Of a DNA stretch of 64,000 nt, positions 57,667-64,000 are shown one piece after another. The translations under genes were made by a program, and so were the position numbers. The first letter of the stretch is position 1; each line of letters starts with the position of its first letter. The notes under the pieces were generated by a model, which ran no database searches, had not been told where the DNA came from, and was given only the letters and a program-made list of their open reading frames with translations. The stretch is from positions 186,001 to 250,000 of the forward strand of contig NZ_LOEP01000016.1 of NCBI RefSeq assembly GCF_001482285.1, written 5' to 3'. The stretch comes from Haloferax sp. Q22 (GTDB lineage Archaea; Halobacteriota; Halobacteria; Halobacteriales; Haloferacaceae).

Positions 57667-57728
57667 TGCGAGAATTGAGCCAGGGAGCAACTTGTTGCGA
57701 CCGAGGTTCAATTCTCGCACCTGGACCT
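57667..57728. repeat. T-arm hairpin plus tRNA-His 3' fragment, copy 2
   Basis: TGCGAGAATTGA (57667-57678) and TCAATTCTCGCA (57708-57719) form a perfect 12-bp inverted repeat. The loop has GGGAGC, an inner GCAAC/GTTGC hairpin and ends GCGACCGAGG. The right arm continues through the acceptor strand to GGACCT. Confidence 0.88.
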
Positions 57729-57811
57729 TCTTCACATTCTCACTCTTTCGAGCGTGTGCTCGCGTCAGCGAGCACCGCGAGAACTCACGAGAATGTGCGA
57801 CGTCGAACCGA

Positions 57812-57861
57812 GAGAATTGAATCGGGGAGCGAACGAAGTGAGCGACCGGGGTTCAATTCTC
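57812..57861. repeat. T-arm hairpin, copy 3
   Basis: GAGAATTGAA (57812-57821) and TTCAATTCTC (57852-57861), perfect over 10 bp. The loop is TCGGGGAGCGAACG, then AAGTGAGCGACCGGGG. The right arm is the beginning of long direct repeat unit 2. Confidence 0.88.
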
Positions 57862-57942
57862 GCACCTGGACCTCTTCTTTACATTTCGACCGGTGAGCGC
57901 CGCGTAGCGTGCGCGAACCCATTCTCGAACTGTACTGTGAGG
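57851..57942 (+). repeat. Long direct repeat unit 2
   Basis: Second copy of the 92-bp tRNA-His-derived repeat. It contains the T-loop, 3' T-stem and acceptor strand but none of the 5' half of the tRNA. Confidence 0.9.
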
Positions 57943-57949
57943 TGTGGCT

Positions 57950-58069
57950 GCGAGATTGAATCAGGGAGCGATGCGAACGAAGTGAGCAGAGCGACCGAGG
58001 TTCACGCGAGTGAAACGAGCGTGAGTACGTGAGGCGGAGCCTCACGCCGTTCAATTCTCGCACCTGAAC
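57950..58069. repeat. Disrupted hairpin and tRNA-His 3' fragment, copy 4
   Basis: CGAGATTGAATC and GGGAGCGATGCG open another copy, but the right arm is cut: GACCGAGGTTCA ends near 58003 and the fragment resumes as GTTCAATTCTCGCACCTGAA at 58049-58068. The insert contains its own GTGAGGC/GCCTCAC hairpin (about 58028-58046). The 57590-58095 region has no credible gene. Confidence 0.75.
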
Positions 58070-58095
58070 TGACGACACGCCCACCAGAACCAAGT

Positions 58096-58242
58096 ATGTC
58101 ATTGAACAACATTCAACGTGGGATGAGTACCCAACTCCGCGCGGACAACTCGGTGTTCGACCGCATCCGCGACGCGATACTCAACCGCGGCGACCCGGAG
58201 GACAACGAAGCACCCGTCGGCCCAACAGTTCCGACGGGGTGA
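58096..58242 (+). CDS. Small protein of 48 residues
   Basis: MSLNNIQRGMSTQLRADNSV opens a frame with haloarchaeal codon use and an acidic C-terminus (GDPEDNEAPVG). A second possible start is MSTQLRADN. No family recognised. It lies between the tRNA-His repeat field and the CinA-like gene. Confidence 0.45.
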   Translation: MSLNNIQRGMSTQLRADNSVFDRIRDAILNRGDPEDNEAPVGPTVPTG

Positions 58243-58402
58243 CCGTCGCTCCGCAGTATCGCCGTCGGTCCACCTCGTTTTTCGGCGCTCGAACGCCGAG
58301 CGAGAGCCGTCTCGAACCGTCGATAGCGGGGCCGTCGCCGACAACCCGATGGGAACACCGGAAACGAGCACGTCTTTCTATCGGGCGTCCTACGACCCGG
58401 CC

Positions 58403-59173
58403 ATGCAGGTCGCCATCGTCACCGTCGGCAACGAACTGCTCGCGGGGGACATCGAGAACACGAACGCGACGTGGTTAGCCAGACGGCTCACCGAGGGCGG
58501 GGCGACGGTGGCGCGGATTCAGACGGTCCCCGACGACCACGAGGTCATCGCGGAGACGGTCGCCGACTGGGCGGCCGCCTTCGACGCCGTGCTCGTCACC
58601 GGCGGCCTCGGGGGGACGCCGGACGACATCACGATGGAGGCCGTCGCCGCCGGTCTCGACAGGGCGTTCGTCGTCAACGACGAGGCCGAAACGCAGGTCG
58701 AAGCGACCATCGCGGCGATTCTCGAACGCCGACCCGACATCGACTTCGACCTCGAACCGGAGTGGTACGCCTCGATGCCCGCCGACGCCGAGGTACTCCC
58801 GAACGAAGAGGGCCTCGCACCCGGCTGTCGGGCGGGGAACGTCTACGTCCTGCCGGGTATCCCCACGGAGATGAAGCCGATGTTCGAGGGCATCGCCGAG
58901 CGGTTCGCGGGCGATGCGCAGTCACGGGAGTGCTACGCCGACGCACCGGAAGGGGCCGTCGCCCGCGAACTCGGGGAGGTCGCCGAGCGGTTCGGCGTCG
59001 GCGTCGGGAGCTACCCCAACAGCGGCGGGCCGACGCGAATCAAACTCACCGGCGGCGACCCGGCGGTGCTCGACGAGGCGATGGCGTGGTTCCGGGCGAA
59101 CGCGGCGGTCGACCTCTACGAGAGCGAGGCGGCCGTGATGGCGGCGCGCGGAGAGAAAACGGACGGCGAGTAA
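58403..59173 (+). CDS. CinA/MoaB-like molybdopterin-binding-fold protein
   Basis: 256 residues from MQVAIVTVGNELLAGDIENT. VTGGLGGTPDDITMEAVA is the MoCF/CinA signature (T-G-G-x-G-x-x-x-x-D). GLAPGCRAGNVYVLPGIPTEM also matches CinA N-terminal domains; the C-terminal deamidase domain is absent. Nucleotide or cofactor hydrolysis is the usual role proposed for such proteins. ATG 58403 preferred to an upstream in-frame ATG (58349). Confidence 0.88.
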   Translation: MQVAIVTVGNELLAGDIENTNATWLARRLTEGGATVARIQTVPDDHEVIAETVADWAAAFDAVLVTGGLGGTPDDITMEAVAAGLDRAFVVNDEAETQVEATIAAILERRPDIDFDLEPEWYASMPADAEVLPNEEGLAPGCRAGNVYVLPGIPTEMKPMFEGIAERFAGDAQSRECYADAPEGAVARELGEVAERFGVGVGSYPNSGGPTRIKLTGGDPAVLDEAMAWFRANAAVDLYESEAAVMAARGEKTDGE

Positions 59174-59197
59174 CCGAGCCAGCGGGCGGCTGGCCGG

Positions 59198-60370
59198 TCA
59201 GCGGAGTTGGGCGAGGCCGGCGTCGGAGCGGGGCATGGCGTCGAGCGACCCGCGACTGCGGATGATGTTGAAGGCGGTGACGAGGTCCGACCGGGAGACG
59301 AGCCCGACGAGTTCGCCCGCCTCGTCGACGACCGGGAGGCGGCCCACGCCGCGTTCCTGCATGAGCGCGATGGCGTCCATCGCGTCGGCATCGGGGGTAA
59401 TGGTCGCCAGTTCGTCGCTCATGATGTCGTCCACGCGGAAGGCGTCGCGTTCGACCTCTTTGACGCCGCGGGCGTCGTCGAGAGTGACCATACCGACGAG
59501 GTTGCCGTTTCTGAGGACCGGGTAGCCCGTGTGGCGTTCGACGAACATGCGTTCGAGAAGCTCCGCGACGGAGGTCCGCTCGTCGACCACGTCGAGGTCC
59601 TCGCGGCCGGTCATGATGTCGCGGACGATCACGTCCTGGAACGTCGCCTTGAGGACCGTCTGTTGGGCCTCGCCGGACGCGCCCATGTAGATGAAGAAGG
59701 CGAGCGCGACGAGAAACAGGTTGAAGAAGAGGCCGAACAGGCCGAGCAGGAACGCGAACACCTTGCCGACCTCGGCGGCCATCTGGGTCGCTTTCGCGTG
59801 CGGACGGTTGCGCGCGAGAAGCGCCCGGAGGACACGCCCGCCGTCCATCGGGAAGCCGGGGAGCATGTTGAACACGGCGAGCGAGACGTTCACCAGCGCG
59901 AGGTAGCCGAGGACGAACTGCGCGGGGGCCTGCGACTCAGGGAGCAGGAGGAAGCCGGCGTAGGAGACGACGCCGATGGCGACCGAGACGAGCGGGCCGG
60001 CGACGGCGATGGTGAACTCCTGTTTCCAGTCCTCGGGTATCTCCTTGAACCGGGCGACGCCACCGAAGAGCCAGAGCGTGATGGACTCGATTTCGTAGCC
60101 GTAGCGCATGGCGACGAGCGAGTGGCCGAACTCGTGGAGCAGGACGCCCGCGAACAGGCCGATGGCGGCCGCGCTCCCGAGCACCCACTGCATCGACCCC
60201 GCGGAGATGGCCGCGCCGTCGATGTTCGCGCCGAAGAGGTCGTTGACGACGAGCGCGAGATTCGCCACGTCCGAGCCGATGAGCCACGCGAAAAGCGGGA
60301 GAACAATGAGGAACGTGAGATCCAACTTTATCGGGATGCCGAAGGCGCTACCGATGCGGATTCCTCGCAT
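59198..60370 (-). CDS. Site-2 protease family membrane metalloprotease with CBS domains
   Basis: 390 residues. HEFGHSLVAMRYG gives the HExxH zinc site (about residue 84), and GFPMDGGRVLRALL supplies the third ligand Asp (about 175). About six membrane helices, then a CBS pair (about 235-375: VIVRDIMTGREDLDVVDE, RRLPVVDE-like GVGRLPVVDEAGELVG). CBS domains suggest control by an adenine nucleotide. Likely intramembrane proteolysis in signalling; substrate unknown. Confidence 0.92.
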   Translation of the reverse strand: MRGIRIGSAFGIPIKLDLTFLIVLPLFAWLIGSDVANLALVVNDLFGANIDGAAISAGSMQWVLGSAAAIGLFAGVLLHEFGHSLVAMRYGYEIESITLWLFGGVARFKEIPEDWKQEFTIAVAGPLVSVAIGVVSYAGFLLLPESQAPAQFVLGYLALVNVSLAVFNMLPGFPMDGGRVLRALLARNRPHAKATQMAAEVGKVFAFLLGLFGLFFNLFLVALAFFIYMGASGEAQQTVLKATFQDVIVRDIMTGREDLDVVDERTSVAELLERMFVERHTGYPVLRNGNLVGMVTLDDARGVKEVERDAFRVDDIMSDELATITPDADAMDAIALMQERGVGRLPVVDEAGELVGLVSRSDLVTAFNIIRSRGSLDAMPRSDAGLAQLR

Positions 60371-60456
60371 ACCCGTAGTAACCCCGGAGGGGCCTTAAGC
60401 AGTCAGGGCGGAGAGACGGGGAAATGCTTACGCGGGCGGGCAATCGACGGGGAGTC

Positions 60457-60846
60457 ATGAGCGATTCCCGACCGGAGCCGGTGGTCAAGCGGAGCGCGGA
60501 CATCGAGTACGAGCGGGTCGGCGCGGCCGACGGGATGTCGAAGGGCGTCCTCGTCTCCGAGGCCGACGGCGCGCCGAACTTTGCCATCCGGCGGTTCGTC
60601 CTCGACCCCGACGCGTCGGTGCCGAAACACACCAACGAGGTCGAACACGAGCAGTACGTCCTCTCGGGTCGGTACGTCGTCGGCATCGGCGACGAAGAGT
60701 ACGAGGTCGAAGCCGGCGACTCGCTTTTGATTCCCGCCGGCGTCGTCCACTGGTACCGAAACGAGTCCGACGAGGAGGGGTCGTTCCTCTGTGCGGTCCC
60801 CAACGGCGACGACGCCATCGAACTCGCCGACGACGCCGACGCCTGA
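60457..60846 (+). CDS. Cupin-domain protein
   Basis: 129 residues. The two cupin motifs are PKHTNEVEHEQYVLSG and AGDSLLIPAGVVHWYRN; the metal ligands are His, His, Glu and His. Single small barrel; substrate unknown. ATG 60457 is preceded by a GGGGAG run. Confidence 0.88.
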   Translation: MSDSRPEPVVKRSADIEYERVGAADGMSKGVLVSEADGAPNFAIRRFVLDPDASVPKHTNEVEHEQYVLSGRYVVGIGDEEYEVEAGDSLLIPAGVVHWYRNESDEEGSFLCAVPNGDDAIELADDADA

Positions 60847-60959
60847 GCGTGGTCAAGGGGCGGTGGCCGTAGCGGTCGAGGTGCGGAGCCGCATGCGGGT
60901 CGCTGTCGAGAGCGTTCGCAGGCGAATCGCTGAAATACCACGTCGCCGTAGCAGGCACC

Positions 60960-63014
60960 GTGTCTAAACAGGTCACCCGCGTCGACACGCTGTTTCTCCA
61001 CCAGACGGGAGACGACTACCTCGTCGTCGCCCGCCGGGACGGAAAGCGGGTGCTCCGCGGCAAGCTCGAACTCAAAGAGACGAACGCGGGGCCTCGTCCC
61101 CTGCGCTTTCTGGTGACTCGAAAGGGAAACGACTCGCCGCGCGACCCGAGTCAGTTCGTCGAGCTCGCCCGGTCAGCCGCCCGTATCCGCATCTCACAAC
61201 AGACGCCGAAAGCCGGCCGCGACGAGCTGAAAGAGATGCTCGACGGCTACCAGTTGGAGGCGCTGACGGTTCGGACCTGCCGCCGCTGCGCCGTCAACGG
61301 TCGGTACTCGCCCATCACCGACGACACGGCCATCAAGGCCGAACACGAGCACATCTGTCGCGACTGCGCCGTCCAAGAACTGGAGGGTGAACTCTCCTTC
61401 GCGGGCGGGCTCACGCAGGCGGCCCAAGAGCGCCTGGAGGAACTCCTCTACGAGACGGGCGACCTGACCCGCATCACGAACTTGCTGCAGGGCGAGTTGG
61501 ACCCCGACCTGACGAAATTCGACACCATCAGTGCGACGACCGAGGACGTGGAGCTGGTCGAAACGGAGACGCTCGACCTCCACCCGAACCTGAAGTCGAT
61601 GCTGACCGAGCGCTTCGACACCCTGCTCCCCGTCCAGAGCCTCGCCATCGACAACGGACTGCTCGACGGCGACGACCAACTCGTCGTGAGCGCGACGGCG
61701 ACCGGGAAGACGCTCGTCGGCGAACTCGCCGGTATCAACCGAATGCTGAACGACGACGGGAAGATGCTGTTTCTCGTCCCGCTGGTCGCGCTCGCGAACC
61801 AGAAGCACGAGGACTTCAAGGAGCGCTACAGCCACCTCGGCAAGGTGACCATCCGCGTCGGCGCGAGCCGAATCAACGACGACGGCAACCGCTTCGACCC
61901 GAACGCCGACGTCATCGTCGGCACCTACGAGGGCATCGACCACGCGCTCCGGACGGGCAAGGACCTCGGCGACATCGGCACGGTCGTCATCGACGAGGTC
62001 CACACCCTGAAAGAAGAAGAGCGCGGCCACCGCCTCGACGGGATGATAGCCCGCCTGAAACACTACTGCGAGGCCCGCGCGAAGCGCCGCGAGAGCTACG
62101 GCGGCGCGCAGTGGATTTACCTCTCTGCGACCGTCGGGAACCCGAAGTGGCTCGCCCAGAACCTCCGGGCCAATCTCGTCGAGTACGAGGACCGCCCCGT
62201 CCCCATCGAGCGCCACGTGACCTTCGCCGACGGCCAAGAGAAGCCGCGCATCGAAAACCGCCTCGTGCGGCAGGCGTTCGACTCGAAGTCCTCGAAGGGC
62301 TACCGCGGCCAGACCATCATCTTCACCAACTCGCGGCGGCGGTGTCACGAGATCTCCCGGAAGATAGACTACAACGCCGCGGCGTACCACGCCGGCCTGG
62401 ACTACGGCCAGCGAAAGCGCGTCGAACGACAGTTCGCCAATCAGGACCTCGCGGCCGTCGTGACGACCGCCGCGCTCGCCGCCGGCGTCGACTTCCCGGC
62501 GTCACAGGTCATCTTCGACACGCTGGCGATGGGCATCGAGTGGCTCTCCGTCCAGGAGTTCAGCCAGATGCTCGGCCGCGCCGGCCGCCCCGACTACCAC
62601 GACAAGGGCGTCGTCTACCTGCTCGTCGAACCCGACGCCAGCTATCACAACACGATGGAGATGACCGAAGACGAGGTCGCGTTCAAGCTCCTCAAAGGCG
62701 AGATGGAAGAGGTTCGCACGGAGTACGACCAGTCCTCGGCGGTCGAAGAGACGCTGGCGAACATCGTCGTCGCCGGCAAGAAAGCGAAGGCGCTCAACAA
62801 CCGGATGCTCGGCGAGGTGCCGACGACCCACGCAGTGGGCAAGCTTCTGGAGTGGGGCTTCATCGACGGCCTCGACCCGACCCCGCTCGGGCTCGCCGTG
62901 ACGCGGCAGTTCCTCTCGCCGAGAGAGGCGTTCGCCATCCTCGACGGCATCCGAAAGGGGTCGTCACCGTACGAAATCGTCGCCGACCTCGAACTCGACG
63001 AGGAAGGCCGGTAG
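60960..63014 (+). CDS. DEAD/DEAH-box helicase with N-terminal zinc module (DUF5814-like)
   Basis: 684 residues from a GTG start. An N-terminal region (1-200) contains a four-Cys module (CRRCAVNGRYSP and CRDCAVQEL, about 102-142). The helicase core follows: SATATGKTLVGELAG (motif I, about 243), DEVHTLKEEERGH (motif II), YLSATVGNP (motif III), then NSRRRCHEISRKI, TAALAAGVDFPAS and QMLGRAGRPDYHD (motif VI). Superfamily 2, related to Ski2/Hel308-like enzymes. I believe the N-terminus is the haloarchaeal DUF5814. DNA or RNA substrate is not known. Confidence 0.88.
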   Translation: MSKQVTRVDTLFLHQTGDDYLVVARRDGKRVLRGKLELKETNAGPRPLRFLVTRKGNDSPRDPSQFVELARSAARIRISQQTPKAGRDELKEMLDGYQLEALTVRTCRRCAVNGRYSPITDDTAIKAEHEHICRDCAVQELEGELSFAGGLTQAAQERLEELLYETGDLTRITNLLQGELDPDLTKFDTISATTEDVELVETETLDLHPNLKSMLTERFDTLLPVQSLAIDNGLLDGDDQLVVSATATGKTLVGELAGINRMLNDDGKMLFLVPLVALANQKHEDFKERYSHLGKVTIRVGASRINDDGNRFDPNADVIVGTYEGIDHALRTGKDLGDIGTVVIDEVHTLKEEERGHRLDGMIARLKHYCEARAKRRESYGGAQWIYLSATVGNPKWLAQNLRANLVEYEDRPVPIERHVTFADGQEKPRIENRLVRQAFDSKSSKGYRGQTIIFTNSRRRCHEISRKIDYNAAAYHAGLDYGQRKRVERQFANQDLAAVVTTAALAAGVDFPASQVIFDTLAMGIEWLSVQEFSQMLGRAGRPDYHDKGVVYLLVEPDASYHNTMEMTEDEVAFKLLKGEMEEVRTEYDQSSAVEETLANIVVAGKKAKALNNRMLGEVPTTHAVGKLLEWGFIDGLDPTPLGLAVTRQFLSPREAFAILDGIRKGSSPYEIVADLELDEEGR

Positions 63015-63088
63015 CGACCGACACGCTCGGCCGAGGCTGATATTCCGAATCCCGCACGCTTTTTGGCCGCCGACGCGTCGATGACCGC

Positions 63089-64000
63089 GTGGTAGCGATA
63101 ACGCCGGATATCCTCGTCGTCTTCGCCGTCATCCTCGTCGCGTTGGCGTTCTTCGCGACCGAGCCCGTGCCGGTCGACGTGACGGCAATCGGCGTGATGG
63201 TGTCGTTGATGCTGATTCAACCCGCCTCGGAGGCGCTCGCCTCGGCGGGGATGCTCGGCGCACCTATCGTTCTCTTCGACTCTTACCCCGGCGACGCCCT
63301 CTCAGGGTTCGCCAACACGGCGACGCTGACCGTCCTCGCGATGTTCATCCTCAGCGAGGGCGTCCAGCGAACCGGTATCATCCAGCTTCTAGGCGCGAAG
63401 ATATCGACGTTCACCGGCGATAGCGAACTCCGGCAACTCGGCGCGACCGTCGGCGTCGTCGGCCCCATCTCCGGCTTTATCAACAACACCGCCGCGGTCG
63501 CCATCCTGCTGCCGATGGTGACCGATCTCGCCGAGCGCGGGCAGACCTCACCCTCGAAGCTCCTCTTACCGCTGTCGTACGCCTCGATGTTCGGCGGCAT
63601 GCTGACGCTCATCGGGACCTCGACCAACATCCTCGCCAGCGACGTCTACTCGCGCATCACGGGCGAAGCGCCCTTCTCGATGTTCGAGTTCACTGCGCTC
63701 GGCGCGGTGGTCATGGCCGTCGGCGTCGTCTACCTCATGACAATCGGCCGGCGGCTCACGCCGGCGCGAATCGAGCCCCGGCGCGACCTCACCGAGGAGT
63801 TCGAGATGGCCGACTACCTGACCGAGGTCGTCGTCCGCGAGGACTCCCCGCTCGTCGGCCAACAGGTCCAGCGGGCGCTCGTCGAAACCGAGTTCGACGT
63901 GGACCTCCTCCAGCTGATCCGCGGCGAGAGCGTCTTCCTCGAACCGCTCGGCCCGAAGGAGATTCAGCCGGGCGACGTGTTCACCCTCCGGACCGACCGC
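63089..64000 (+). CDS. SLC13/DASS-type transporter with TrkA-C domain (truncated by window edge)
   Basis: 304 residues of an open frame from GTG 63089 (MVAITPDILVVFAVILVAL). About eight membrane helices with GPISGFINNTAAVAILLPM and LIGTSTNILASDVYSRITG, the paired SNT-like and NNT motifs of the divalent anion:Na+ symporter family. From about residue 245 a cytoplasmic TrkA-C-like domain begins (TEVVVREDSPLVGQQV) and reaches the right edge. Substrate may be carboxylate, phosphate or sulfate. Confidence 0.85.
   Translation, partial: MVAITPDILVVFAVILVALAFFATEPVPVDVTAIGVMVSLMLIQPASEALASAGMLGAPIVLFDSYPGDALSGFANTATLTVLAMFILSEGVQRTGIIQLLGAKISTFTGDSELRQLGATVGVVGPISGFINNTAAVAILLPMVTDLAERGQTSPSKLLLPLSYASMFGGMLTLIGTSTNILASDVYSRITGEAPFSMFEFTALGAVVMAVGVVYLMTIGRRLTPARIEPRRDLTEEFEMADYLTEVVVREDSPLVGQQVQRALVETEFDVDLLQLIRGESVFLEPLGPKEIQPGDVFTLRTDR

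Noticed and set aside
57569-58069. CRISPR-like array
   Set aside because: Repeat spacing is irregular, repeats are tRNA 3' ends, spacers resemble each other, and no cas genes are nearby.

Overview
The window is about 66% GC and reads as chromosomal DNA of a haloarchaeon, most likely a Haloferax or close relative. The evidence is strongly acidic proteins, RNA polymerase B split into B' and B'', an A-type ATP synthase, archaeal lipid genes (CarS, a prenyl diphosphate synthase), tRNA-Ile2 agmatinylation (TiaS), a MinD4-type ATPase and many promoters with a TATA box about 25-30 nt before a leaderless start codon. The gene order (polymerase, pyrE, argS, minD4, atp operon, etf, rpa) matches my memory of Haloferax volcanii; I could not check this by alignment.

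Region by region. 1-4.8 kb: minus-strand polymerase operon rpoH-rpoB''-rpoB'-rpoA' (rpoA' runs off the left edge). 5.0-5.8 kb: two identical tRNA-Asp genes and a field of tRNA 3'-end fragments and hairpins. 5.8-15.2 kb: SDR enzyme, paired fluoride channels, HerA/FtsK-like ATPase, TiaS, an HTH regulator, glutaredoxin, a purine permease, an HTH-phosphoribosyltransferase and PyrE. 15.3-15.8 kb: a decayed Nudix gene of lower GC. 15.9-21.6 kb: CarS, proline dehydrogenase, DUF502 protein, IlvE, an epimerase, and a ribK-ribB riboflavin operon with a candidate operator. 21.6-28 kb: a G-rich tract, a small zinc protein, ArgS, MinD4, release factor aRF1.

28-39.1 kb: the ATP synthase cluster in the order H-I-K-E-C-F-A-B, then a LOV/GAF/HTH_10 regulator, then atpD with its own promoter. 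39.3-49.2 kb: a quinone-type methyltransferase, a pilin-like protein, two exported or membrane proteins (one a membrane-anchored winged HTH), EtfBA, a prenyl synthase, a DUF373 membrane protein and a hybrid sensor kinase. 49.3-57.4 kb: radical SAM protein, TRAM protein, Tfx regulator, SDR, mannose-1-phosphate guanylyltransferase, and rpa3-rpap3 preceded by a micro-ORF. 57.5-58.1 kb: tRNA-His with another array of 3'-end copies. 58.1-64 kb: CinA-like protein, site-2 protease with CBS domains, cupin, a DEAD/DEAH helicase and an SLC13-type transporter cut by the right edge.

Most genes are core housekeeping. The unusual material is (i) the matching repeat fields behind tRNA-Asp and tRNA-His, built from T-arm inverted repeats around a common core; (ii) a possible light- or redox-sensing regulator inside the ATP synthase cluster; (iii) an apparently leaderless 15-codon ORF overlapping rpa3; (iv) operator-like palindromes at the pilin, ribK, proline dehydrogenase and atpD promoters; and (v) an exact 100-bp-period duplication of a gene end with its terminator-like motif. 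I see no CRISPR array, insertion sequence, rRNA or replication origin.
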